DNA of 64,000 nucleotides from Buddleja alternifolia (GCA_019426215.1 CM033408.1:22326375-22390374); one strand, 5' to 3'. Shown: positions 21,568 to 32,650, counted from the first letter of the stretch. Notes: a model not told the origin generated them from the letters alone. Program-made: numbers and translations.

Positions 21568-24500
21568 TTAATGCTCCCAAACTGAAGCTATTGGTCTCAT
21601 CTCTCTAATTGCCTGAAGAAAATCATTATTGGTCACCTCTTCCCGTTGCACATCCGTTTGAACTGCAGAATCATGTTTAATTCTTTCTCCGTTGATATCA
21701 TAAATTCTTTGAAACATTATCCTTGTTGCAGAATGCACTAATCCTTCAAGTTCTGCTCCTGTGAAGTTGTTCGCCTTGGAAGCTATATGTATAACTTATG
21801 ATCAGCAAAATACCATGGGATTTTGAGTATATTATTATATGACAGCGCTTCCATATATTGGAAATTGTTGGATGAATATGGGACTCACGTGGGAACAACC
21901 CAGTTCCATTGGAGAAATTACATTTTCCGTCCCATAACTTTGGCCCATTTTAACTTTCATCTCATTTATTATGAATTACCCACATTTAGTCCCCTAAACT
22001 TCAAAATGTCTCACATTTAGTCCAACCCAAAATTTCCGTCCAAAATTTAACGGTCAACTCTTATTAGTCAACATTCTGACCGGTTTTTTTGGGAGATTTT
22101 GTGCGCGAGTGACACGTTATATTGAATATAATCCGTGTGCGAGTGCATTCATGCACGATTCTCTCCGAGAAAATTGGTCAAAATGTTGACCAACAGGGGT
22201 GACCGTTAAATTTTGGACAAAAATTTTGGTTAGGACTAAATGTGAGAAATCAGTAACAAATGGAACCAAAATTAAAATGGGGCAAAGTTATGGAACAAAA
22301 AATGAAATTTTCCCAGTTCCATTACTTGGAGAAGGTATACATTTCACTGTTATATTGAAGAAAGATTACCTATGTCCTGAAGACTAACATCTGCAGCAAG
22401 CATATTGGATCTAGCTAAGTCGGAAGCATGAATTTCAAGAATTTCTAAACGCCCTTCTTCATCTTGAACCATCATATCCACTTGAACCTGTAAACGACCG
22501 TGTCTACATTGAAGAGAAGAAAGGTCTAAGTAACAAACTATTTATAAATAATTCACTTATGTATATAAGTAGAGAGAAAAAGTGGGATTACTTTAAGAAT
22601 GAGTTATCAATCAAATCTTTTCGGTTGGTTATTGCGATAAAAAGGACATTGTTGAAGCTCTGCAAATCATAAATCTAAGAGTTGCGTTTGCAAATATATT
22701 AGTATTCCAAACATTAATTCTTCCCATAGATGAGAAAACTTAATTGAGTTGTAAAAAAAATATAGAAGAACAATTTTATTATGTACCTTGTTCAAAAGTT
22801 CAACCACAATACTACCATTAGTTTCGGCCTGCAACCTCCTCCACCAATATTCCTGCACATTATATTACTTGCATATGAAGCAACTCAGAATATGACAAAA
22901 GATTAGAAAAAAATAACATAGAAAACATAAGAAGAGATATTTATAGATTTACCAATTTCTGTTATTGATCATACGATACAACACAAACACAGTTCACAAG
23001 AATAAGTATAAAAAACAATATATTTAACCATCCTCGAGAAAATGAAACCACTCAACAACATCACTACAAAATTCAATGATGAACACGATAATTTAAGTTC
23101 ACTTTCACCACAAATTAAATTCCTATTTTCCCTGTAATGAGAAAAATAATCCATGGATATAAATGGAACATTAATATTTGCTCTCTCATTATAATTAACA
23201 CAAAAGGATCTATGCAAAATAAAAAGAGAACACCATTACCCTTCCAATAGAATCAAAATCATTCAGTACAAGGACATGTAAATCACTATGATCTCCTATA
23301 ATACAAGAGAAAATTATAGTTAGAGATGATATAAATAAAGAATATTCTGATTGGAAAATCTGAAGGCTCGCAAGATCATTGAGATAAGACATGTCATAAG
23401 TTTGACTCTTACCGTGAGAGTTTTGATTTTTTTCAACAGCAATGAGAAATTCCTTCACCATCTTCACACTTTCATTGTCGTGTGTGAACAAGTCGGAGCA
23501 ATTAATAAACTGCAAGGATTAACGCAAAGATTATATGCTTGAATTTACATTAAAAGATTTAATTGTAAGTAACATTCTTTTTCAGGTTAAACTACCACTT
23601 CGTTTGTTTGTTTCCTAGTTGAAATGTATATTTCAAATTCATTTATTGAAAATCGAAGTTAAAAACCTTTTAAATGTTACTTCGTTTTCTACAAATGATG
23701 TTCCATTTGTCTTTCTGGAAATTAAATATTGCAACTTTCTGAGCCATTTATACACTTCAAACTTCTCTCGTTCCACGGATTTCTAAATTTACAGTATTTG
23801 ATGTTGATAACTTTCTCTCATATTATATCCGCTCAAAAATAGTGCATTGAGATAAAAGATTAAAAAAGGAAATAAGTATGTTTAAGCAATTTTAACAATA
23901 ACTAACTCATACAATAACTAAAACAGACTTCGTATTTGCCTAAATTTCCATGTATTTTCTCCAAGTATTGAAGGTCAATAATTTTGTTCCGCCTATCATG
24001 TGATTCCTACATAAACATGAAAGAACACACATGAGCGCGCTCCCCCACACAAAATGAAAAGGACAAATACCTTCCCTTTGTTGCCAAACATTTCAGCAAT
24101 TCTGCGACCAAGAAGCGTTTTTCCAGTGCCAGGTAATCCATGGATGAGGACTCCACGTACAGGCTTGATTCCAGGCCTTAACATTCAAAAGTCGTGTTAA
24201 CCCAAGTATACAAAATTAATTCAGTGCAACCCAAATCTAATTAAAGTTGTTTTTTTACCTCATGTAGGGAGGCAAATGCAAAAGAATAAATACTTCTGTA
24301 AATAACTTTTTACATTGAGCTCTAATGCCACCAAGTCCGAGTGATTGGAGGTCCATGTCTGATCTGAAAGGTTGTCTACTGGTAGATTCTATCTGATTAA
24401 CAATCTATGTGAACACCCATTATACATACTATGTTAGTATTTATATATAATGAAAAATATGTTGAAATATGATGAAAAGTATGATAGTAACTGTAATGCC

Positions 24501-27500
24501 AGATCTGCCAAGACCCACGTGGCTAAAAGACTTTTAGAATTAATTATGTTATTTTCCTTTATTTTAATGTTTAGTTATTATATTAGTAATTACAACTCAT
24601 ACTTCAATTAGGTCTCTATTATGTCTCTATCTAGTGTTAGTCTTTTAATTCTTTATTTTTTAGGAGTCTTCTACCTACTCTACCTATTTAAGTTGTAAGT
24701 TCACGTTTAAGAAAGAATAAGAAGAAGAATAATTTTAGTTTTCAATTTCTCTTCTTTCTCGTTAAAATTCTCTGGAGATTATTCCCATCTCGAACCGGGA
24801 TATTACAGTAACTAATGAATGCATCTTATACTCATTTTGAACATCAATGTTTGGTGTGTTCGTATAAGAAAAAGCAAAAGGAGACGTATAGTTGTGAGCA
24901 AGTGATCAGCATGAAGAATAATAATCTACCAATATAATCGTGGTTGTGATTCATTTTGATTTCAGTTTAGCAGATCGCGTGAATAAATTCAAAATAAATG
25001 CAATAATATAAAACAGTCACAGGCTTCATAACAATTATACAACTTTAAGTGGGTTGAAAATTCAATCAACACTAGTCCAGATGAAAATTTTAAAATAATT
25101 TTCGATTGATATTCTTATTTAAATGGAAATCGAAGAGCCTCAAATTAGTTTTCTTTACTCTTTTATAGGTATTGGCTAATATTGAATTAACAACTAAAAA
25201 TTGAATAAAATGCAAATTTTTCTTTACTCTTTTATAGAATCTTCCTGTAGTATTTTACTTCACAAGTACGACGCAATTAAGTTGCAAAACTGATTAGGTT
25301 TATCAATCAATTAGCAAGAGTAGCATTATCCTTTGTTGTATCAAATCAAATAGAAGTTAGACCAACCTTGAAAAAGAATAAGTATCATTGCCTTAATAAA
25401 ATTGAGCAATGATCCATTTACATACTTCCTCCATCCTAACATTTGATTTAGGTTTGTCAGAGATATTGATCTGTTAACTTGAATAGTTTTATCTGTTCAA
25501 TAATATGTATAAATAGCTAACATTTTTCAAATACAATTCACTTTTATTATATAGTATACCAAATACTAATCAGTAAGATTGAAACTTCACTAACATATAA
25601 ATTGTAAGAAAAATTGTTAAATGATTAGTATATTTCTGCTTTCCGTATATTGTTGCAAAGAAGAAACATATTTGGTAAAAGCTTATCTTTTACCTATTAA
25701 AATGTTTCCCAAAGAGATATATGAAATAATTAAACCTTTTACACATGTCATTGATTAAAGTAACAAGCTTAGTAAGAAATAAAACAGTTGACTTTCATAT
25801 TCACAAATGAAAAAATGAATTCGAGTTGAAGCTCCCCTCTTTTGAATAATTAATTTTGTAGGTCAAAATGCCATGCCAATGACAACATATGTGACATATG
25901 TAAAATATAAATTAAAGTCTATCACCAGTAAATTACAAACTTCTTCTATAAGTGGATGAATAAACATATGATGGCAATGTAATTTTCAATTCCTCAAGAG
26001 AAACCATAAAAATAAATAAACAATATGAGCAAAAATAAGGCCGTTGTACATTAAACTATGATCTCTACTCTTCTATATTTCATGAAAGATATATATCTTT
26101 CTTTTCTCCCATCCATTAATTATAATTAGACAAAATAAAAACGCTTTGTTAGAAGCAGAAACATTCATATTTTAACTGCAAACCTGTATAGTGTGACCAG
26201 GTGTTGTCTTGAAAATAACTCTGGTCTTCTTTGAAACAAAACCTCTTTCAACTGTGTCTGGTCCTTTTTGTTCTCCTTTGATTAAAGCCCCAGAAATAAT
26301 ACAATCATATTCTTCTCCCTTATAATCTACTATAAACTTTTGTCTTGTTGTCATAACCTAAAGACAAATTGGTAGTGACAATTACATGAGTGTGAGCACA
26401 TCTCACTAATGAAATACGTAGTGCAATATTAGAGCAATTAGCCATGCAATTTGTTGCTTTTACCTGATCAAGAAATAGTGCTTGAAGTTTCTTCGATAAG
26501 TGAATGGCATCGATTTCAGTTTGTGGTGCATCTTTTACACGAGAATTAATATCTATTACAATTAGATCCAAGATGAAGTTTGGTGGAGGAACAAATCTAT
26601 TATAAGCACATTAGTCCAGTTGTTAATACAAAGGAAGGAGGAAATCAGGAATTTAAAGATAATCAATGTATGAATTTCAAATTGAGACCACTCACGTGCT
26701 CAAGATTATGGAAGCCCCTGCAACAATGCCTGTTGTTTTACGTTGGCTAGAATTCAAGGCTAGATATCCATTACTGATAGCATGATTTGGAGTAACTAGT
26801 TGTTAAAGAATGCTTTCATCAATAAAATTTTTAGATAATGCACATTGATAATATCTTGAGCAAATAATACAATTTAGTAAATGAAAAGTAATAAATAACA
26901 TTGACATTAATTACATTTACTCGTACGTATTAATTCACGTTTTATCATTTAGTTTCCCAAGTGTATCATAGATGTAATAAATTGAAGCGACTGAAACATG
27001 AGTTTAAAACTTAAATCTTACATGGGGAAATCAAAGATATACAAACAGATATCGAGAAGAGGAGAGTAAAGTTATAAAAAAAAGGTTGATAAGAAGTGTG
27101 GCTTTATGCTGCATAAAAAGAGGGCGGAGGGATTGTATTGAAAATTATGCATAAAAAACGTACTCAATGGACTTAGCTTACTTTTAAACACTCCAAGCCC
27201 ACAATTTAAAGATACCATGTTCATTTTTGTCTCTCGGTAACAAATATTCATTCAAAGAAATCAAAACTAACTGTCAAATTTGATAGAGATAGCCACAATG
27301 CCGAACAACTTTTCTTGAGTTCTAATTTACTAGTGATCAGAAAGTATACACCAGAAAAATACATGATAATACATGCCAACATATAATGACAGAAAAAAAA
27401 CCTAGTAATTAAAGGATATCGAAGGGTCAAAACCATGGAGTCGTTTTGTAATGCTGCAAGAAAGAGTTTCTTTTTCGAAATTCCACCACAGAAGTATCCA

Positions 27501-27619
27501 TGACTAGGAATCCAAGCACAAAACCTTTTGATATCAAAGGGGGAACAATATGCATAATTGCCATGCTCAAGTAGTGGATCCGAAGTCGCCATAACAATCA
27601 TCTCATAATCTTGAGACAT
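21568..27619 (-). CDS. NSF-like AAA ATPase, N domain plus D1 only, Walker B altered
   Basis: Thirteen exons join in one frame to about 527 codons. The product matches NSF, the hexameric ATPase that disassembles SNARE complexes during vesicle fusion. Residues 1 to ~190 match the N domain ([12 protein letters not shown], then [12 protein letters not shown], then FVPPPNF). From ~200 come the linker (LQSLGLGGI) and D1. Walker A GLPGTGKT is intact at 263-270. Walker B reads LVLND at 352-356, so the metal-binding Asp and catalytic Glu are Asn and Asp. Sensor-1 TNRKD (400-404) is intact. The Arg-finger segment is KHGR instead of RPGR (412-415). A GAELEGLV segment follows near the end. The frame stops at TAA 21568-21570, right after D1; the D2 domain (family total ~740 residues) is absent. 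The intact frame argues for recent or current selection. If expressed it may bind ATP poorly or not hydrolyse it, and might act as a regulator of true NSF; this is inference. A late-stage pseudogene is the alternative. Confidence 0.85.
21911..22314. mobile_element. MULE-like TIR element, fourth family, inside intron 12 of the NSF-like gene
   Basis: It has a perfect 9-bp target duplication AGTTCCATT at 21902-21910 and 22315-22323. The inverted ends are GGAGAAATTACATTTTCCGT on the left and, in complement, GGGAAAATTTCATTTTTTGT on the right. CATAACTTTG.CCCATTTTAA and CACATTTAGTCC phrases lie in both arms. The element is 404 bp and lies wholly in the intron between exons 12 and 13, leaving both splice sites untouched. 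Confidence 0.93.
24492..24807 (+). mobile_element. Solo LTR inside intron 4 of the NSF-like gene
   Basis: It starts TGTAATGCCAGATC and ends CGGGATATTACA; the first six and last six bases are inverse complements. A perfect 5-bp duplication GTAAC flanks it (24487-24491 and 24808-24812). A TATA-like CCTATTTAAGTTG lies near 24684. It lies in the 1779-bp intron between exons 4 and 5 and does not disturb splice sites. Confidence 0.9.
26792..27419 (-). other. U12-type AT-AC intron (intron 1 of the NSF-like gene)
   Basis: The 5' splice site read on the minus strand is CG|ATATCCTTT (27419 downward), the exact U12 consensus. The 3' end is TTCTTTAACAACTAGTTAC|TCC (exon 2 starts 26791), with a branch-site-like TTCTTTAAC about 10 bases before the terminal AC. 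Joining there keeps the frame and gives [18 protein letters not shown], the same spacing as in NSF (VLTLS-AHESIPSGHIALN). No GT-AG pair near these positions preserves the frame. Confidence 0.85.
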
Positions 27620-27947
27620 TTCTTCAAGGAAGTTACAACGTAGATTTTTCTGTAAGAGTTGCGAGGAAAGGTCAAAGAAATAAAACGAAACAAACACTTA
27701 TTTCATCGATGATCGAGATACAATTGGCTTTAGCTGAGCAAAGAGAAACTTAAATAGTATAAAAATCAAGAATGAAAAAAGATTGGTTTGCCATTTAAGT
27801 ATTGGCATGAATATTGCATTTGCAGAATAAGTTAACCTTCATAAATTTCAAGTGTGAACTAGTAGCATCTTGTCATTAAGTTAATTAGTATATATATCAT
27901 TCATGACCATATGATTTACGCATCAAATGAAATATAATATGTCAGAC
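27620..27947. other. Region upstream of the NSF-like start codon
   Basis: This AT-rich stretch should hold the 5' untranslated region and promoter of the minus-strand gene. TATATATCAT-type text near 27890 could supply a TATA element, but nothing is distinctive enough to assign. Confidence 0.35.
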
Positions 27948-27963
27948 ATATGTGTTCCTAATC

Positions 27964-28142
27964 CTTTTTTTTTGGTTTCCCACGGGTTCCCCATACCATA
28001 TTGGGTATGGGACTAATCCCGCTTCGCGGTACTGAGCCTGCCGCTGCCGCTGGCCTGAGGGAATTTGTCCCTGGGGGAAGTCGAACACATTCCCCACTCA
28101 AGAGCGTAGTGGTGGACAAGCCACTAGCCAACCCTTCCGGTT
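27964..28142 (-). mobile_element. tRNA-derived SINE
   Basis: A perfect 16-bp target duplication ATATGTGTTCCTAATC flanks it (27948-27963 and 28143-28158). Read on the minus strand it begins GGAAGGGTTGGCTAGTGG (A-box-like), carries GTGTTCGACTTCC (B-box-like) about 45 bases later, continues with GC-rich body text and ends in AAACCAAAAAAAAAG. Length (179 bp), internal promoter boxes and A-rich tail fit plant SINEs. The long perfect duplication points to a fairly young insertion. Confidence 0.9.
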
Positions 28143-28158
28143 ATATGTGTTCCTAATC

Positions 28159-28974
28159 TAGAGTTACTACTGCACTGCAGATAAAATTGCATTTTGGCCC
28201 TTGCTCCTGAACTTTGGATTTGGGCTAGTTTTTAATTATTATTTTAGATAAAATCATTTGTGTCTAGATGGAGCTGCTGTAGGCAGCAGGGTCCTTACTA
28301 TTTATTATAATCTCAAAAGAAATAACATATCCAAAGGAAGATAATAATAAATAATGAAAAAAAGGGTCCTATCCTACTCCTTCAACAACATTGAGTATCT
28401 AAATACCAACACTAGGAGTAAACTCATAAAAACCGATTGCGGAGTGTTACAAAAAAGTATGTGTAACAAAACATAAAATAAATTTCAAAAATATTTGAAA
28501 TTAAAAAACAGAAATACTATGTCCGTCCTTTCTTTTGAAGGAGAGGTGGTAATACACACCAATTTCAGGGAATACAGGTATAACTTGCCATTAAAAAGAA
28601 GAAGAAAAAAGATGTTAAGGGCTTGCCTCGCGGGATGTAGAGGGTGATTGGGGACTGGCGTGGAGTTCGGTACGGCTTGTAGGTGTAATCGGGAGGTGGA
28701 ACTGGTGGGCTGCGGAAGCCGGGTGGTCGGGAGAAGGTAAATTTAAAAATGAAGTGTCGAGAAAGAAGACAAAAATGACGGTGAAAGACAAATGAAATTG
28801 GTGTGATCCCCCAAATGTCACAAGCTCAACTTGGGCCGGGTGGCTTATATATGGTTACCCACCCCAAATTGAGTATGTGGTATTTGAGGGACCAGAAACA
28901 TTATATTAGGAGTTCCTTAGAACTATTCGTATTAAAAATTCCTAATCCATGTTTGGATTTTAAATTTCATCCCC
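28159..28974. other. Unassigned, with a GC-rich island
   Basis: 28620-28740 is GC-rich; its minus frame (28615-28821) is Pro/Ser-rich and has no family match. The text GGCCCTTGCTCCTGAACTTTGG near 28195 resembles the subterminal phrases of TIR elements, but no partner was found. Confidence 0.35.
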
Positions 28975-28983
28975 ACTACTATC

Positions 28984-30279
28984 GGGTTATTTGTATCTAC
29001 TTCCCCTTAAATATCGCACTTTTGGCAACGATCTCCCCTCATATTTTAAATTTTAGCATCCACCATTCTTGTGTGTGGAAATAATTATATAGTACCTGTT
29101 TTACACTCAATTTTTATTTCTTTTCTATTTTCTACTTTCCCTTTCATTACTTTCTTCTTATTATTATATGGATAAAGAAAGAAATAGAAATTAAGCTTGT
29201 GAATAATATTTTCTATTACTTATTTAAGAATAATTCTAATTTATAATATATTTTAATTTAAAAAAAGTTATAACAAATAATATACTCAGCTTATGCTATG
29301 TTAAATAAACTTTAAATATTTGATTTTTCAGTTACCGTTTTGTGATTCTCGAATTATATTTTTAATGTTTCAAATAAGTTTTAATAGTGCTTTATTTTAT
29401 TTTATATTTTTGTAAACAGCAAAAAGTTTTGCAAATAAATTTACAAAAAGCTTTGACCTTTCTAGGTTATTATTATTGACTTATAGCAAATCAAAAATCA
29501 AACTTGAAAGAATAATTTTGCTTTAATTTCTTTGCTCGCAGGGCCATAGATGACTCTGGAGTAGATGGTATCATTAGAAAATAAAGATGTTCTACGAGTG
29601 AAAACTTAGGGAACTTATTATTTGTGTTTACTGTCAGATTTTTCAAATCATAATATTTTTTTCCAGAAGTGATTGTTTAAATTTTTTTTAATATTTATTC
29701 TATTTTTTATTCATGTTATTCTACTTGGAACAAAAAATAAAAATAAAAAGAGACAAATTAGCTAAATAGAACCGGAGTTTGAAATTAAAAGAAAAATATT
29801 CTTTCAATTTTCAGATTTTCATTTATAAGCAATAATGTAAATATATATAGATATCATTTTCATATTGTTATAAACGAATACTACTAACATGTTAAAAGCT
29901 TGTTTGAAATATTAAAAATATAATTGAAAAACGACACAAAGGTAATTGAGAATTCAAATGTATAAGCTTACTAAAATAAGTTTAATACGTTATTTGTTAT
30001 ACCTATTTCTTAATTAAAAATAATGTATAATTTGGATGAGTTGTAAATAAGAATTTTCATGAGCTTAATTTCTATTTTTTTCCTTTCCCGATCTATTAGT
30101 AAGAAAAGGAAAAAAAATAAAAGGAAAAGTAATAAATAGACAAAAAGGAAAAATTAAGGGTAAAATAGGTATTATATAAAAAAATTATAGATAGGGGTGG
30201 TGGATATCAAAACTTAATACATGAGGGGAGGTCCTTACCAAAGTGCAATACCTCAAGGGAGGTAGGTGCAAATAACCCA
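28984..30279. mobile_element. MULE-like TIR element, fifth family
   Basis: It has a perfect 9-bp target duplication ACTACTATC at 28975-28983 and 30280-30288. The inverted ends are GGGTTATTTGTATCTACTTC on the left and, in complement, GGGTTATTTGCACCTACCTC on the right. TCTCCCCTCAT and GATATCCACCA phrases match between arms over about 90 bp. The ~1.1-kb interior is AT-rich and non-coding. Confidence 0.9.
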
Positions 30280-30298
30280 ACTACTATCTAATTGGATT

Positions 30299-30405
30299 TT
30301 ACTATGGTGGACAGGGAGCATTCACCACCTATGTGAAAACCACCCCCTCCCAATAAATGTGTGGTGTTGGATGGACCGGAAGCATTGCTCTCGGTCCACC
30401 ATAGT
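30299..30405. mobile_element. Small MITE-like inverted repeat
   Basis: TACTATGGTGGAC at 30299 and its exact complement near 30393 bound about 107 bp. The flanking TA could be a mariner-type target site, but the family is uncertain. Confidence 0.5.
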
Positions 30406-30769
30406 ATTTTCCTTCCTAATTCATTATCAAACTTTAGATTCACTCCCTATTCCATGGCAAGAATCTTAACCACCCTAACTTACACAAATAATTACATAAT
30501 ACCATTTTCTTTTCTTTTCTATTTCCTCTCATCCCCCCAACCCCACCGCCACCGACCTCCGGCGACTGCCGGCGACCATCGATTGCCGTCGTCGGCGACA
30601 CCTCCGGCAACCACGTCGCAGGAGACCCCTCCTACGACCACCACCGTCGCCGAAGATATCGGCATCACCTTCCATCCTCAATATCAAGTATGATTAAAGC
30701 TAACAAGAAGTACGGTTATATCTACGATGAAGTATGCTTATAGTACACTTGACGTATGTATATAGTAAA
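30406..30769. other. Unassigned, with a C-rich coding-like patch
   Basis: 30535-30650 is GC-rich and in one frame reads a Pro/Thr-rich low-complexity peptide (within the open frame 30361-30693). Such text is common at the start of plant genes, but no continuing exon was seen. Confidence 0.3.
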
Positions 30770-31553
30770 TGTTAGATTAGAGAAAACCCCGTAGGGAACT
30801 TGTATTATTGAGTAACATATTTATAGAGTTACAAGAGAGAAAATACAAGAAAACCCTAAACTATAAAGAAGGTAAAAGATAAATAAGGTAATAAGAATAG
30901 TAGTCTAACTAGGAAAACAATAATAATACTAATCTAATTAGGAGAGCAATAATAATATCTAACACTCCCCTGCAGTCGAAACATGAAAGTCTTGAACATT
31001 GAGACTGAACTAAAAATTGAGAAAAGATGTTACGACAGTCCGGGCATAAAGAATGCTTAGTAGAGAGATTTTGACGAATACGTTTCTCAAGGTGGAACAG
31101 TTTCGTCTGGAAATCATTAAATAAGGTGGCGGTTCGACGATGACGCTTCTCAATGTGGAGCAGTTTCGTCTGAAAACCATTAAATAAGGCGGCGACTCCA
31201 AGTCCTTGTTTTTCCAAGGGTGAGCGGCGACAACATAAACAAAAATAAAGGAAAAAAACTACCCTAAACTAAACAAAACTAGATAAGGTGCGTCGGACGG
31301 GGTCGGCGACTTGAGGATGACGGAAGCGAGAGATCGAGATACCATGGCTCTGATACCATGTTAGATTAGAGAAAACCCCGTAGGGAACTTGTATTATTGA
31401 GTAACATATTTATAGAGTTACAAGAGAGAGAATACAAGAAAACCCTAAACTATAAAGAAGGTAAAAGATAAATAAGGTAATAAGAATAGTAGTCTAACTA
31501 GAAAAGCAATAATAATACTAATCTAATTAGGAGAGCAATAATAATATCTAACA
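30770..31553 (-). mobile_element. TRIM (terminal-repeat retrotransposon in miniature)
   Basis: Two 195-bp LTRs, 30770-30964 and 31359-31553, are almost identical (a few differences). A perfect GTAAA target duplication flanks the element (30765-30769 and 31554-31558). The complement of a tRNA-Met primer site (TCTGATACCA, 31349-31358) sits at the inner edge of the right LTR, and a purine-rich GCAGGGGAG abuts the left LTR on the minus strand, so the element is minus-oriented. The 394-bp interior cannot encode retrotransposon proteins. Its minus frame 30909-31217 carries a doubled motif (LFNGFQTKLLHIEKR then LFNDFQTKLFHLEKR), reflecting a ~60-bp internal tandem repeat. Confidence 0.93.
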
Positions 31554-31589
31554 GTAAAGATGAAGTATAGATAAAGAGAACATGAAGTA

Positions 31590-32650
31590 TGATTGTAGTA
31601 AACTATTGACAAATTTAAGTTTAAGTTTGATGCCAAATCTGTTTCATACTAGATATCTTTTGATAATTTTTCGTACATTTCTACAAATCCCTATGTGTTT
31701 ACTATAAAATTAAAAAAACAATTTATGATTTCGAGCATCGTACAGTGTGTTATGGACTTTCTGGTGAAGTCGCACAAAATTGTCTGTAATTTTAGCTTAC
31801 TTTTAAAGACAAATCTGTTTCATACTATATATTTTTTGATAATTTGTCATGCATTTCTGGAAATCCCTATGTGTCTAATTTGAAAGAAAAAAATGATTTG
31901 TGATTTCGAGCATTGTACAATACATTATGGACTTTCTCGTGAAATCGCACTAGACTGTTAATAAATTTAAGTTTATGTTTGAAGCCAAATCTGTTTTATA
32001 TTAGACATTTTTTGATAATGTGTGATACATACTTGGGAATAGTTATGTGTCTATTATGAAATTAAAAAAATAATTTATGATTCCGAACATTGTACAATAC
32101 GTTATGGACTTTCTCGTGACGTCGCGCAAAATTGTCAAAATTTTAGCTTACGTTTGAAGCCAAATGTATTTTATAATAGAACTTTTTTTGATAATGTGTC
32201 ATACATTTATAGAAATCCCTATGTGTCTACTATAAAAGAAAAAAAATGGTTTATGATTCCGAGCATTGTACAATACGTTATGGACTTTCTCCTGAAGTTA
32301 TGTAAAACTATCAGTAAGTTTTAGCTTATGTTTGAAGCAAAAACTATTTTATACTAAACGTTTTTTGATAATGCGTCCATTTTTGGAAATTCATATATGT
32401 CTACTATGAAAGAAAAAAGCGGTTTCTGATTTTGAGCATCGTACAATGCGTTATGGACTTTCTTGAGAAGTCGCGCAAAACTATCGATAAATGTTGAATA
32501 AAAACCTATTTTATACTAGATATTTCTTGATAATGTGTCATATTTATTTTTGTGATACCTACGTGTCTACTTTGAAAGTAAAAAAATATTATGATTCCGA
32601 GCATTGTATAATGCGTTATGGACTTTCTTGTAATGTTAATGGAATACTGT
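31590..32650 (+). repeat. Satellite-like tandem repeat, ~175-bp period
   Basis: The marker TTATGGACTTTCT occurs near 31749, 31924, 32100, 32277, 32450 and 32615, spacings of about 175, 176, 177, 173 and 165. Each unit also has TGAAGCCAAATCTGTTTTATA-like text, TTTTTTGATAAT, TATGTGTCTACTATGAAA and GATTCCGAGCATTGTACAAT. Units are diverged from one another, and no long open frame persists. Confidence 0.88.

Larger units (their letters stand above)
21568..27619 (-). other. Exon map of the NSF-like gene
   Basis: In transcript order the coding exons are: 27619-27420 (200 bp), 26791-26696 (96), 26596-26464 (133), 26357-26184 (174), 24404-24259 (146), 24176-24071 (106), 24006-23929 (78), 23509-23413 (97), 23295-23240 (56), 22852-22787 (66), 22674-22592 (83), 22503-22370 (134) and 21782-21568 (215, with stop). 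The sum is 1584 bp, exactly 528 codons. Introns 2-12 are GT-AG; the intron after exon 7 uses a weak GTCTGT donor. Intron 1 is AT-AC. The start ATG (27617-27619) opens [10 protein letters not shown]; a second Met at codon 7 is closer to the usual NSF start. Untranslated exons cannot be seen. Confidence 0.82.

Noticed and set aside
22592..22659. A shorter exon 11 starting at AGCTTC
   Set aside because: A GCAG acceptor at 22660 also fits the phase, but the upstream TTAG acceptor adds five codons that match the NSF spacing and the 83-bp exon of the second copy.
26696..27466. A GT-AG intron joining exons 1 and 2 of the NSF-like gene
   Set aside because: No GT near the end of exon 1 has the phase needed by the TAG acceptor at 26796; the in-frame, equal-length solution is the AT-AC pair.
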